Of a DNA stretch of 64,000 nucleotides, positions 24,271-32,901 are shown one piece after another. The notes beneath the pieces are model-generated. The model was not told where the DNA came from. It saw only the letters and a program-made list of their open reading frames with translations, and did not search any database. This DNA is from Bradyrhizobium canariense (lineage in GTDB: Bacteria > Pseudomonadota > Alphaproteobacteria > Rhizobiales > Xanthobacteraceae), in assembly GCF_019402665.1 (NCBI RefSeq), contig NZ_VSST01000021.1, forward strand, positions 1-64,000. Reading direction: 5' to 3'. A program made the position numbers and the translations under genes. Numbering within the stretch: the first letter of the stretch is position 1; each line of letters starts with the position of its first letter.

Positions 24271-25947
24271 GTGACCAGCGTCAGTTCGACCAACAGCACA
24301 AGTTCGGGCGTCTCCGTCACCACGAGCGGGACCACCAATTCGAGCAGCATCGACTGGTCGGCGCTGATTCAGGCCGCCGTCGACGCGAAGACCGCGCAGG
24401 CGGACACGATCTCGACCACGATCACGAACAACGAGGCCAAGATCTCGGCCTATCAGACGCTCCAGACCGATCTGAAAACGTTGTATTCGGGCCTGGCGTC
24501 GCTTTCGACCGCGGTGGTCAACTCGTTGTCCGCCAGTGCCTTTGCGACGCGCTCGGCGAGCATCAGCTCGACCGGCGACGTCAGCGCCTCCTCGGCGCTC
24601 TCCATGACCATCAAGAGCGGGGCGGCCATCGGCGATCACACGCTGACGATCAGCCAGCTCGCCACCGCAAACAAGGTATTCGGCACCTCGCAATCGAGCC
24701 AGACCGATGAGCTCGGCTACTCCGGGACGTTTTCCATTGGCCTGAAGGGCGGCAGCACATCCGACATCACCGTCACCAGCACGATGTCGCTCCAGGAGGT
24801 CGTCGACGCCATCAACGCCCAGACCTCGACGACCAACGTCCAGGCCTCGATCGTGCAGGTCTCCAGCACGTCGTACCAGATGGTGCTGACCGGCACCGAG
24901 GATGCGGCGGACATCGCCTATTCCAGCACGTCCGGCAACGACATCATGAACGAGCTGGGCGTGACCGACAGCTCGGGGAGCTTCGCCAACGTGATCCAGG
25001 AGGCGCAGTCGGCCGAATTCACGCTCGACGGCATCTCGATGACCCGCGACACCAACGACATCTCCGACGTCCTGAGCGGGGTCACCTTCAGCCTGCTCCA
25101 GGAGACGCCGGACGGAACGTCGCTCAACATCAGCATCGAGACCGACACCAGCCAGATCGAATCTGCGGTGGAGACGTTCGTCACCAACTACAAGACCTTT
25201 CGCGACGAGGTCATCGCCCAGCAGACGACCGCAACCGACGGCACGGCAGCCTCGAGCGCAGTCCTGTTCGGCGACGGAACCATGCGCAACATCATGGATG
25301 CGCTCCAGAACGCCCTGAACAGCACCGTGGGCGGCATGACGATGGCCGATCTCGGCCTGTCATTCAACGAGAACAACGAGCTCGAGCTCGACACCAGCAC
25401 GTTGTCGGATATCCTGAGCACGAATTTGAGCGGTGTGACCAAGCTGTTGTCGGCGCAGACGACGACCTCGTCGAGCCAGCTCAGCGTTGTCAATACAGGC
25501 ACGTCGCCGCAATCCTTCACGCTGGACCTGTCGGTCGATTCCGACGGAAATCTCGCCTCGGCTTCGGTCGGCGGCGACTCGTCGCTCTTCACGGTAAGCG
25601 GAACCACGATCATCGGTGCTTCCGGTTCGATCTATGCAGGTATGGCCTTCACCTATAGCGGCTCGACCTCGCAGTCGATCACGGTGACGTCGACCTCGGG
25701 CATCGCCACGCAGCTCTATCAGATCGCGAAGAATTACTCGTCGACGACCGGCGTATTGCAGACGCTGATCACCCATCTGACGACGCGCGACGACGATCTC
25801 CAGCAGAAGGTCGATGACATCAACAGTGCCGCCGCGACCCTGCAGTCGCAACTCCAGACGCAATACGCGAAATACCAGGCGGCGATCGAGAGTGCAAACA
25901 GCACGCTGACCTATCTCAAAGCCCTGCTCAATTCATCGAGCGACTAA
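24271..25947 (+). CDS. fliD: Flagellar hook-associated protein 2, filament cap
   Basis: This 558-residue protein starts at GTG 24271 and has the FliD layout. The N-terminal part contains DWSALIQAAVDAKTAQADTI and AKISAYQTLQTDLKTLYSGL. A D2/D3 region follows with LTISQLATANKVFGTSQSS. The C-terminal part contains VETFVTNYKTFRDEV, FGDGTMRNIMDALQNALNST and the coiled end TLTYLKALLNSSSD. FliD caps the growing filament and helps flagellin fold. It is probably on the same transcript as flagellin, after the hairpin. Many alphaproteobacterial flagellar systems that I know of lack fliD, so its presence here is informative. Confidence 0.9.
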   Translation: MTSVSSTNSTSSGVSVTTSGTTNSSSIDWSALIQAAVDAKTAQADTISTTITNNEAKISAYQTLQTDLKTLYSGLASLSTAVVNSLSASAFATRSASISSTGDVSASSALSMTIKSGAAIGDHTLTISQLATANKVFGTSQSSQTDELGYSGTFSIGLKGGSTSDITVTSTMSLQEVVDAINAQTSTTNVQASIVQVSSTSYQMVLTGTEDAADIAYSSTSGNDIMNELGVTDSSGSFANVIQEAQSAEFTLDGISMTRDTNDISDVLSGVTFSLLQETPDGTSLNISIETDTSQIESAVETFVTNYKTFRDEVIAQQTTATDGTAASSAVLFGDGTMRNIMDALQNALNSTVGGMTMADLGLSFNENNELELDTSTLSDILSTNLSGVTKLLSAQTTTSSSQLSVVNTGTSPQSFTLDLSVDSDGNLASASVGGDSSLFTVSGTTIIGASGSIYAGMAFTYSGSTSQSITVTSTSGIATQLYQIAKNYSSTTGVLQTLITHLTTRDDDLQQKVDDINSAAATLQSQLQTQYAKYQAAIESANSTLTYLKALLNSSSD

Positions 25948-25968
25948 TTGTGTGAAACAGAGTGATTG

Positions 25969-26397
25969 ATGATGCATAATCCGATGGTGTACATGGCCAA
26001 CCAGGCCTATCGGGGAGCGGCAACGACCGTGCCGCCGCTCAAGGCGATCTCGATGCTGCTTGGCGGCACGATCACCTTCCTTCAGAAGTCGGTCGCCGCG
26101 CAGGAGGCGCGCCGCTTCGAGGAGGGGCACGAATACCTGATGAAGGCGACCGCGATCCTGCGCGGGCTGAGCCACAATCTCGATTTCACCAGGGGCGGGG
26201 CTGTCGCGGAACGGATGTTCCAGACCTACAACGCGTTGATCCTGGCGAGCCTGAAGGCTTTCGGCCGTCCGCGTGCGCGCGAAAACTACGAGCGCATCGT
26301 CGCCGGGCTGACTGAGCTGCGGGAGGCTTGGGAGCAGGTCGATGCCACGTCGCGCGGCGGCAAGGCCGTGCCGGCCGATTCGGCTCGCAGGGGCTGA
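25969..26397 (+). CDS. fliS: Flagellar export chaperone FliS
   Basis: This 142-residue all-helical protein is FliS-like: MANQAYRGAATTVPPLKAIS, MLLGGTITFLQKSVAAQEA, HNLDFTRGGAVAERMFQTYN. The family binds the disordered C terminus of flagellin in the cytoplasm and prevents early polymerisation. It follows fliD by about 20 bases, the usual fliC-fliD-fliS order. The exact start is one of two adjacent ATG codons at 25969 and 25972; neither has a strong ribosome site, which suggests coupling. Confidence 0.85.
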   Translation: MMHNPMVYMANQAYRGAATTVPPLKAISMLLGGTITFLQKSVAAQEARRFEEGHEYLMKATAILRGLSHNLDFTRGGAVAERMFQTYNALILASLKAFGRPRARENYERIVAGLTELREAWEQVDATSRGGKAVPADSARRG

Positions 26398-26440
26398 ACA
26401 GCACGGGCTGCCCGATCCTGACGGTGGGCGATGCCCCGGC

Positions 26441-26455
26441 CGGCCGTTTCGGCCG
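26441..26455 (+). terminator. Hairpin after fliS
   Basis: CGGCCG-TTT-CGGCCG forms a 6-bp stem with a 3-base loop, followed by CTTTCC. It may end the fliC-fliD-fliS unit; support is limited to the shape. Confidence 0.35.
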
Positions 26456-26565
26456 CTTTCCGTAGTGCTGCGGGCACCTTTGGCGCGTGAAACCGCTGAA
26501 ATCCGGTTTTCCCCGTGCCTGCAATGCTTTATGACGTGGCCCGACCGAGGCTGAATCGGCGGGCG

Positions 26566-26838
26566 ATGGACGTCACCGAGTTTGAGGAAATGATCGATCG
26601 GCTGGGCGAGGATCTCTCCTTCTGGCCCGACGATCGGCGTTTGCCCGCGGAAGAGCTGCTGGCGGGCTCCCCCGCTGCGCAGGCCCTGCTGGACGAGGCG
26701 CGCACCTTGCGTCAGGCACTCGCCGCGCCTACCGTCCGCGCGCCTAAAGGCCTCGCCGACCGCATCGCCGCCGCTGCTGCGAAAATGAAAGGCGACCCCG
26801 CCGAGCCGAGCACGGAAGGCGAGACGGCGGGGAGCTGA
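26566..26838 (+). CDS. Small acidic hypothetical protein
   Basis: The 90-residue product starts MDVTEFEEMIDRLGEDLSFW and continues PDDRRLPAEELLAGSPAAQA. It is helical and acidic, with no membrane segment. The RxGxDxxxWP and LLAxSPxAxxLLxEA pattern is one I associate with small Rhizobiales proteins encoded near ECF sigma factors and periplasmic metal sensors, but no function is established. Its place between fliS and flgD, in a locus that starts with an ECF sigma gene, makes a regulatory role possible. Confidence 0.6.
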   Translation: MDVTEFEEMIDRLGEDLSFWPDDRRLPAEELLAGSPAAQALLDEARTLRQALAAPTVRAPKGLADRIAAAAAKMKGDPAEPSTEGETAGS

Positions 26839-26868
26839 AGGGCTCTTTCCGACATCGTCGCTTCCTTC

Positions 26869-26892
26869 ATCTTGTCCCACATCTTGTCCCAC
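26869..26892. repeat. Tandem 12-bp direct repeat
   Basis: ATCTTGTCCCAC occurs twice without a gap (26869-26880 and 26881-26892) just after the acidic small protein. It could be a binding site for a dimeric regulator or a slippage duplication. Confidence 0.5.
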
Positions 26893-26962
26893 TTGCGGGG
26901 CGAGGTCGTGCACCGCCGCTGCGGCTCTAAATCAACCTCGCATCATCGCTCTCTAACACGCA

Positions 26963-26987
26963 CGACACGGCAGATTTTGCCGTGTCG
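26963..26987. promoter_or_regulatory. 10-bp hairpin upstream of flgD
   Basis: CGACACGGCA-GATTT-TGCCGTGTCG is a perfect 10-bp inverted repeat with a 5-base centre. It lies 130 bases before flgD, with no U-tract behind it. It may be an operator or an RNA hairpin separating upstream and downstream transcripts. Confidence 0.5.
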
Positions 26988-26993
26988 AAAGCC

Positions 26994-27103
26994 GCTTTCC
27001 CGCGCGTGAATCCCCGCCTGAATCCGCGCGTCCACCCGTTTCATCAGCACACAGATTTCAAGCGCAGCCGACCGACATCTCGTCGTCGACAGCGCGGGAA
27101 AGC
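26994..27103 (+). promoter_or_regulatory. Long-range 12-bp inverted repeat framing the flgD leader
   Basis: GCTTTCCCGCGC at 26994-27005 and its exact complement GCGCGGGAAAGC at 27092-27103 are 86 bases apart. The second arm ends just before the flgD ribosome site GGAG (27105-27108). In RNA the two arms could close a stem at the base of the leader and alter access to the ribosome site. Confidence 0.45.
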
Positions 27104-27114
27104 CGGAGTTTCTG

Positions 27115-27783
27115 ATGACCGTTTCCGCCACGAGTTCTGCAACGACTGCGGCCACGACGACATCGTCATCATCGAGCACGTCGTCCAGCTCGACGCTGAC
27201 ATCCAGCGATTTCCTGACCCTGCTGGTCAGCGAGCTCCAGAACCAGAATCCGCTGGATGCAACCTCGACCACGGACCTCGTCAATCAGCTCAGCTCCTAT
27301 GCCAATTTCACCTCCCAGCAGTCGATCAACTCCAATCTCAATTCGCTTGCGAGCTCGTTCTCGAGTCTCGTGACGCTCAACTCGGTCAACTATATCGGCC
27401 ACACCGTCGAGGCGAAGTCCGACACGTCGACCTTGAGCAACGGCTCGGCGACGTTCGGCTACTCGCTGTCCGCGGCCGCCTCGAACGTGTCGATCAGCAT
27501 CTCGGATTCGTCCGGCAACGTCGTCTACACCGGCACCGGGGCCGGCAATTCCGGTTCAAACAGCTTCACCTGGGACGGCAAGGACTCCAGCGGAAGCCAG
27601 CGCGCCGACGGCGGCCAGTACACCATCTCGGTGACCGCGACGAACCCCGCCGGCAACTCCGTGCTCAACTACACGACCGTCACCGGCACGGTGACCGGCA
27701 TCGACACATCGACCTCCACGCCATCGCTCACGGTGAACGGCGTCGCTGTCAGCGCCGCCAACATCCTCGGCGTCACGTCCTGA
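27115..27783 (+). CDS. flgD: Flagellar hook assembly protein FlgD
   Basis: This 222-residue protein has the FlgD signature near its start after a serine-rich tail: DFLTLLVSELQNQNPLDATS, then VNQLSSYANFTSQQSINSNL. A FlgD Ig-like region follows (GSATFGYSLSAAASNVSISI, SFTWDGKDSSGSQRADGGQY). FlgD caps the growing hook and is shed when the hook is complete. GGAG lies about seven bases before the ATG. The leader contains a notable inverted-repeat structure. It begins the hook/junction half of the locus, followed at once by flgE. Confidence 0.93.
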   Translation: MTVSATSSATTAATTTSSSSSTSSSSTLTSSDFLTLLVSELQNQNPLDATSTTDLVNQLSSYANFTSQQSINSNLNSLASSFSSLVTLNSVNYIGHTVEAKSDTSTLSNGSATFGYSLSAAASNVSISISDSSGNVVYTGTGAGNSGSNSFTWDGKDSSGSQRADGGQYTISVTATNPAGNSVLNYTTVTGTVTGIDTSTSTPSLTVNGVAVSAANILGVTS

Positions 27784-27815
27784 TCTCAACGCCCTGATTT
27801 CCTCGGAGTTTCATC

Positions 27816-29081
27816 ATGAGTCTCACCGGTGCATTGTCTTCGGCAATCTCGGCGCTCAGCGCCCAGAGCCAGTCCCTGTCCATGATCAGCGACAACATCG
27901 CCAATTCGGACACGACCGGCTACAAGACGACGTCGGGGATGTTCGACGCGCTCGTGACCGCTTCGAGCAACACGACTTCCTATGCGTCGGGGGGCGTCAC
28001 CATCTCGGGCCGCGCCAACATCACCCAGCAGGGCCTGCTCGCCGCGACCTCGAACGCCACCGACGTTGCCATCCAGGGCACGGGCTTCTTCGTGGTGACC
28101 AGCGCCGTGTCCGGAGGCATCACGTCCTACACCCGCAACGGCGCCTTCACGATCAACAATGCCGGCTATCTCGAGAACAACGGCAGCTACCTCGAAGGTT
28201 GGCGCACCGACGCGGACGGCGATGTCGTCGGCAGCGAGTCGGCCAGCAACCTCTCGGCCATCAACACCCAGATTGCCTCGACCAGCGGCAGCGCCACCAT
28301 CAAGACCACGATCGCGGCCAATCTACCGTCGGATGCTGCGACCGGCGACACCTATACCAGCTCGATGACGGCGTATGACTCTCTCGGTGCCGCAAACACG
28401 ATGCAGATCACGTGGACCAAGACCGGCACCAACAGCTGGAGTGCGAGTTTTGCCAATCCGACCTCGTCGTCGGATACCACGACCGCGACAGGCACGGCGT
28501 CCGGCACCATCGACGTCACCTTCAACAGCGATGGCTCGCTGGCCAGCACCAGCCCGGACCCGGCAACCGTCTCAGTCACGGGCTGGACCGACGGCGCAGC
28601 CGACAGCACCATCACCATGGACCTCGGCACGGTCGGCGGCACCAACGGCCTGACACAATACGCCTCCGGCGAGACGACGCCCTCGGTCAACGTCACCAGC
28701 ATCGACTCCGACGGCCTGTCTTACGGCAAGCTGTCCAGCGTCTCGATCGGCAAGGATGGCGTGGTCGACGCCACCTATTCCAACGGCGAGACCATCGCGA
28801 TCTACAAGATTGCGGTAGCGACCTTCGCCGATCCGAATGGTCTTTCCGCGGCTAGCAACGGGCTCTACTCGGCGACCGTGACGTCGGGGAATGCCGCGCT
28901 ACAGGCCTCCGGAGAGAACGGTGCGGGCACGATCTACGGCAGCGAGCTGGAATCGTCGACCACCGACACCTCAAGCCAGTTCTCGAGCATGATTTCGGCG
29001 CAGCAGGCCTATTCCGCCGCGTCCCAGGTCATCTCCACCGTCAACAAGATGTACGACACCCTGATCTCGGCGATGAGGTGA
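27816..29081 (+). CDS. flgE: Flagellar hook protein FlgE
   Basis: This 421-residue protein has rod/hook family ends. The N terminus is LSSAISALSAQSQSLSMISD, then NIANSDTTGYKT. The FlgE/F/G middle is VAIQGTGFFVV and TRNGAFTINNAGYLENNGSY. The C terminus is QFSSMISAQQAYSAASQVIS, then NKMYDTLISAMR. It polymerises into the flexible hook. The ribosome site GGAGTTTC is the same as that of flgD. Length is within the normal alphaproteobacterial range. Confidence 0.95.
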   Translation: MSLTGALSSAISALSAQSQSLSMISDNIANSDTTGYKTTSGMFDALVTASSNTTSYASGGVTISGRANITQQGLLAATSNATDVAIQGTGFFVVTSAVSGGITSYTRNGAFTINNAGYLENNGSYLEGWRTDADGDVVGSESASNLSAINTQIASTSGSATIKTTIAANLPSDAATGDTYTSSMTAYDSLGAANTMQITWTKTGTNSWSASFANPTSSSDTTTATGTASGTIDVTFNSDGSLASTSPDPATVSVTGWTDGAADSTITMDLGTVGGTNGLTQYASGETTPSVNVTSIDSDGLSYGKLSSVSIGKDGVVDATYSNGETIAIYKIAVATFADPNGLSAASNGLYSATVTSGNAALQASGENGAGTIYGSELESSTTDTSSQFSSMISAQQAYSAASQVISTVNKMYDTLISAMR

Positions 29082-29084
29082 GCG

Positions 29085-29345
29085 ATGCGCGATGAGAAAG
29101 CGAGCCCGGCCGGAGAAGCGCTGTTGCGCCGGCTGAAGCGGCTGGTGGCGCGGGCTTCAGCCGTCAAGGGGAACGATCGAAAGCAATTGCTGGCCTTGAT
29201 CGACGACGTCGAGACGGCACGGCTCGGTCTCTTGCAGGAATGCGCGGAGATCGAGGGCGAGATGAGACAGGCAACCGTCAGGACGACCGCGATCGGTGCG
29301 TATTTGCGCAGTTCGCTGGCCGACCGCGGCAAACGGCACAATTAG
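29085..29345 (+). CDS. Small helical protein in flagellar operon
   Basis: The 86-residue product is basic and helical (LLRRLKRLVARASAVKGNDR, then LLALIDDVETARLGLLQECA) and starts three bases after flgE. It has no recognised domain. Its size and helical character fit a flagellar secretion chaperone or a FliT-like protein, and its place before the FlgN-like gene supports that, but the assignment is a guess. Confidence 0.6.
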   Translation: MRDEKASPAGEALLRRLKRLVARASAVKGNDRKQLLALIDDVETARLGLLQECAEIEGEMRQATVRTTAIGAYLRSSLADRGKRHN

Positions 29346-29354
29346 AAGAAGGCG

Positions 29355-29831
29355 ATGACCATGACTGTAGCTCAAACCAAAAGCAAAGTTGCCGCGACCA
29401 ACGCCGCCAACGGCGATGTCCGGATCAAGTCGCTGATCACGCTGATCGATACGCTGACCGTGCTGGTCGCCGAGGAGAATGTCGAGCTCGCCAAAGGCCT
29501 GCCGGCCTCGCGCCTGAAGCAGGTCAACGAGAAAAACCGCCTGGCGGAGATCTTCGAGCAGACCGTCGCCGCATGTTCGGTGGGGACCACCAGCCTCAAC
29601 GTGCGCGACCGGATCCTGCGCGAGCAGCTCATGGAGCGGATCCTGAAGCTGCGTATCGCGATGGACGAGAATCTGGTGCGCCTGCGCGCGGCGATCGAGG
29701 CCAGCAATCGCCGGATCGAGGCCGTCATGCAGGCGATCCGCGAGCAGATCGCGGTGGTGTCGCCTTATGGCGCGTCCGGTCGCGTCGCCGCGGGCGGCGC
29801 CGTTTCCAGCGCCACCAGCCGCAGCGCCTGA
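29355..29831 (+). CDS. FlgN-like flagellar chaperone
   Basis: This 158-residue helical protein has LITLIDTLTVLVAEENVELA followed by a long coiled region (ERILKLRIAMDENLVRLRAA), as in FlgN-type chaperones. It lies directly upstream of flgK and flgL, the clients of FlgN. A low-complexity Gly/Ala/Ser tail ends the protein. The position is the strongest evidence; primary sequence in this family is weakly conserved. Confidence 0.65.
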   Translation: MTMTVAQTKSKVAATNAANGDVRIKSLITLIDTLTVLVAEENVELAKGLPASRLKQVNEKNRLAEIFEQTVAACSVGTTSLNVRDRILREQLMERILKLRIAMDENLVRLRAAIEASNRRIEAVMQAIREQIAVVSPYGASGRVAAGGAVSSATSRSA

Positions 29832-29848
29832 CCAACGAGGAGCCGCCC

Positions 29849-31621
29849 GTGTCGCTCGATATCGCACGATCGATCGCCTTCAGCGGACTGTCGTCGACGT
29901 CCGTGCAGATCAGCGTGACGTCCTCCAACATCTCGAACGCCGACACCACGGGCTATACAAAGAAGACCGCGAACCAGTCGAGCAGCGTCACCAATGGTGT
30001 CGGCACCGGCGTCACGGTGACGGGCATCACCTCGACGGTCGACAAGCTGTTGCTGAAGTCGCTGATCTCTGCGACTTCAGATCTCGGCTCCGCCGATACC
30101 ACCAACACCTACCTGACGTCGCTCGAAAAACTCTACGGCTCGACCAGCAGCACCGACAGTTCGTCGACCGGTACGTCACTCGCCAACAGCATCGCCTCGC
30201 TGGAATCCGCCTTGTCCTCGTTGGCGAGCACGCCGAGCAGTGCCTCGCTGCAATCCAACATCGTCAGCGCGCTCGATGACGTCGCGAGCCAGCTGCGGGA
30301 GACGTCGAGCAGCATCCAGACGCTCCGCTCAGATGCCGACCAGGACATCGCGTCCTCGATCGACGACATCAATACCGACTTGCAGCAGATTGCGGATTTA
30401 AACGCGCAGATCAAGCAGACGGCGGCGGCCGGCCAGTCGACCGCGGATATGGAGGACCAGCGCAACACCGCGCTCCAGGACCTCGCGTCCAAGATGAACA
30501 TCAACTATTTCACGGCATCGAACGGCGATACCCAGATCTACACCAAGTCCGGCCAGGCGCTGGTCGACAGCTCCGCGCATACGATCAGCTATACTGCGGC
30601 GGCCAATGTGACGGCGGCGACCAGCTATATTCCCGGCTCCTCGTCGAACGGCTTCAGCGCGATCACAGTGAACGGGGTCGACATCACCTCGCAGATCACA
30701 GGCGGGGACATCGGCGCGCTCATCACGCTCCGAGACACGACCCTGACGAATGCGCAGTCGCAGCTCGATCAGCTAGCGCAGCAGCTGGCTTCCGCGATGA
30801 ACCGCGTCTCGAACAGTGCGTCCGCGGTGCCGGCGCCGACGAGCCTCACCGGGACGACCAGCGTCACCAGCAGCACGGCGCTGTCCGCCACCGGAACGGT
30901 GCGCCTTGCCGCCACCGACCAGAGCGGCAACCTGGTCTCCTTTGGCGATCTCGACCTGTCGTCCTATTCCACGGTCGGTGATCTCGTCACCGCCATCAAC
31001 GGCATCTCCGGGATGTCCGCCTCGGTCGATGCGGACGGCCATCTCTCGATCACGGCGACCGGTTCGCGCAATGGCGTCGCCATCAACCAGATGACGAGCT
31101 CGGTGGGAAGCTCGGGCGAGGGATTTTCCGAGTATTTCGGCCTCAACGACCTCGTGACCGGCACGAGCGCGGCGGATATCGCGGTCAACAGCAAGATCCT
31201 GTCCGGCACCAACGAGCTGCAACTGGCGACACTGGACTCCTCGTCGAGCCTGACGGTGGGCAGCACCGTGCTGTCGTCGAGATCGGCCACCGTCGTCAAC
31301 GCTTTCTATGACGCGCTGACGGATTCCCGGACATTCGCCGCCACTGGCGGGATTGCCGCCACCTTCGGTTCGCTGGCCGATTACGCCTCTGCCATCGTGG
31401 CCGACGTCGCCAGCAAGGCCTCGCAGGCATCTGACACTTACACCGCGAAAGAGACCGCACAATCGACCTATGCGAGCTCGCTGTCCTCGCAATCCGGCGT
31501 CAACCTCGACGAGGAGTCCGCCACGCTCAGCACGCTCCAGAACAAATATTCCGCGGCTTCCGCATTGATCCAGGCCATCAATACCATGTACTCGGCGCTG
31601 CTGTCCGCCGTGCAGTCGTAA
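29849..31621 (+). CDS. flgK: Flagellar hook-associated protein 1 FlgK
   Basis: The 590-residue protein starts at GTG 29849 behind GAGGAG. It opens with SLDIARSIAFSGLSSTSVQI and SNISNADTTGYTKK, the FlgK N-terminal pattern. The middle has SALDDVASQLRETSSSIQTL and LNAQIKQTAAAGQSTADMED. The C terminus has GVNLDEESATLSTLQNKYSA and LIQAINTMYSALLSAVQ, the FlgK signature for the inner helical core. An earlier start at 29240 overlaps the chaperone gene and gives an arginine-rich non-family sequence. FlgK forms the first hook-filament junction ring. Confidence 0.94.
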   Translation: MSLDIARSIAFSGLSSTSVQISVTSSNISNADTTGYTKKTANQSSSVTNGVGTGVTVTGITSTVDKLLLKSLISATSDLGSADTTNTYLTSLEKLYGSTSSTDSSSTGTSLANSIASLESALSSLASTPSSASLQSNIVSALDDVASQLRETSSSIQTLRSDADQDIASSIDDINTDLQQIADLNAQIKQTAAAGQSTADMEDQRNTALQDLASKMNINYFTASNGDTQIYTKSGQALVDSSAHTISYTAAANVTAATSYIPGSSSNGFSAITVNGVDITSQITGGDIGALITLRDTTLTNAQSQLDQLAQQLASAMNRVSNSASAVPAPTSLTGTTSVTSSTALSATGTVRLAATDQSGNLVSFGDLDLSSYSTVGDLVTAINGISGMSASVDADGHLSITATGSRNGVAINQMTSSVGSSGEGFSEYFGLNDLVTGTSAADIAVNSKILSGTNELQLATLDSSSSLTVGSTVLSSRSATVVNAFYDALTDSRTFAATGGIAATFGSLADYASAIVADVASKASQASDTYTAKETAQSTYASSLSSQSGVNLDEESATLSTLQNKYSAASALIQAINTMYSALLSAVQS

Positions 31622-31638
31622 CAGCCGGGAGGAGGCTC

Positions 31639-32550
31639 ATGGTCGCGATGCGGGTCGCCACCTTCGCGCAGTCGAACAGGATGATCGCCGACGCGATGCG
31701 CGTGGAGTCGGTCATGGCCAACAAGCAGATCCAGGAATCGACGGGCGTCATCTCGACCGATTTCGGCGGCTACGGCTGGGATGCGCAGCACGTCGTCAAC
31801 CTTCAGGTCTCGGTGACCCGCGCGCAATCCTATATCGATGCCGCGACGCTCGCCGATAGCAAGGTGCAGGTGATGTATTCGGCGGTCGGATCGATGACCG
31901 ACATCCTCACGCAGCTCCGCTCCCAGCTCAGCGCAGCCTCGACCGGCAGCTCGACCGAGGCGAATTCGGTGATCACCACCGCACAGCAGATGCTGGAGCA
32001 GATGGGTTCGCTGATGAACACGCAATATGACGGCCAGTATGTGTTCGGCGGCGGCAAGACCGACACCGCGCCGGTCGATCTCACGAGCTTCGCGTCCGGT
32101 ACCGGCTCCCTGACTGCGGCCGATACGAGCTACTATAACGGCGACGAGGAGATCGCCTCGGTGCGGGTCGCCGCCGACCAGACGGTCTCATATGGTGTCA
32201 CCGCCGACGATTCGGCGTTCGAGGAGGTGATGCGGGTTCTCAAATTCGTGGCCAACAGCACCTCGCTGGCGTCTTCGGACATCACCAGCGCGCTCGACCT
32301 CGCCGGCACGGCGCTCGACGACACCGCGGCGGTGCAGGCCAGGCTGTCGAACAACGCGTCCTCGATCGAGACGGCGAGCTCGCGCCAGACCGACTACAAG
32401 AGTTACGCCGAGACCCTGTCGAACGATCTCACCGGCGTCGACGTCGCCGCCATCACGGCACAGCTGTCGACCTATCAGGCGCAGCTCACGGCGTCCTATT
32501 CGGCGCTCGCCAAGATCCTGAGCATCAATCTGGCGAGCTATCTGAAATAG
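31639..32550 (+). CDS. flgL: Flagellar hook-associated protein 3 FlgL
   Basis: This 303-residue protein has a flagellin-like fold. Helical ends include MRVATFAQSNRMIADAMRVE and LTASYSALAKILSINLASYL. The central segment includes QMGSLMNTQYDGQYVFGGGK, a conserved FlgL marker. It forms the second junction layer between hook and filament. A strong GGGAGGAGG ribosome site is present. It closes the flagellar set; a short inverted repeat spans its stop codon. Confidence 0.92.
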   Translation: MVAMRVATFAQSNRMIADAMRVESVMANKQIQESTGVISTDFGGYGWDAQHVVNLQVSVTRAQSYIDAATLADSKVQVMYSAVGSMTDILTQLRSQLSAASTGSSTEANSVITTAQQMLEQMGSLMNTQYDGQYVFGGGKTDTAPVDLTSFASGTGSLTAADTSYYNGDEEIASVRVAADQTVSYGVTADDSAFEEVMRVLKFVANSTSLASSDITSALDLAGTALDDTAAVQARLSNNASSIETASSRQTDYKSYAETLSNDLTGVDVAAITAQLSTYQAQLTASYSALAKILSINLASYLK

Positions 32551-32562
32551 GCAACGCCTATT
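32546..32562 (+). terminator. Hairpin across the flgL stop codon
   Basis: AATAGGC-AAC-GCCTATT is a perfect 7-bp stem with a 3-base loop that includes the TAG stop. No U-tract follows, so its role as terminator is tentative. Confidence 0.35.
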
Positions 32563-32901
32563 CTGCGGTGATGCGCTCCATCGTCATGGAAAGAAGCCCG
32601 GCATGCTGGCTTGACACCCGCGCTTTCGATTGCGCTCCTCCACCGGGAGCGAACCGAGTTGAGCCCCGGCGAAGGCGGCCTGGGCCTGCTGCTGGGCTAA
32701 GAGGGCGGTCCAACCGACACAGACGGTTGGAACGCGCGCACTTGACCTCCCGCTCAGATCAGCGCGCAAGCGCAGATGTGCCCGCCCAGAGACAAGGAGC
32801 CAGCGAGGCTTCCTCCCGCAGCGGCTTCGTGGCGGATCGGGGTCTTCAGGTCGGCGCGTTGATAGCTCCGGTAATGGTTCGTCGGTAACCAATCGCCGAC
32901 G
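32563..32901. other. Gene-poor junction between flagellar genes and catabolic region
   Basis: No intact gene is seen in this 339-base stretch. It has an 8-bp inverted repeat TCCAACCG-N7-CGGTTGGA at 32709-32731. Minus-strand frames run through it without family resemblance, consistent with decayed sequence that continues the truncated sulfatase at 32902-33162. Confidence 0.5.

Noticed and set aside
32563..32901. Insertion-sequence remnant near the flagellar/catabolic junction
   Set aside because: No transposase motif or terminal inverted repeat pair with target duplication was found. The only identifiable remnant is the sulfatase.
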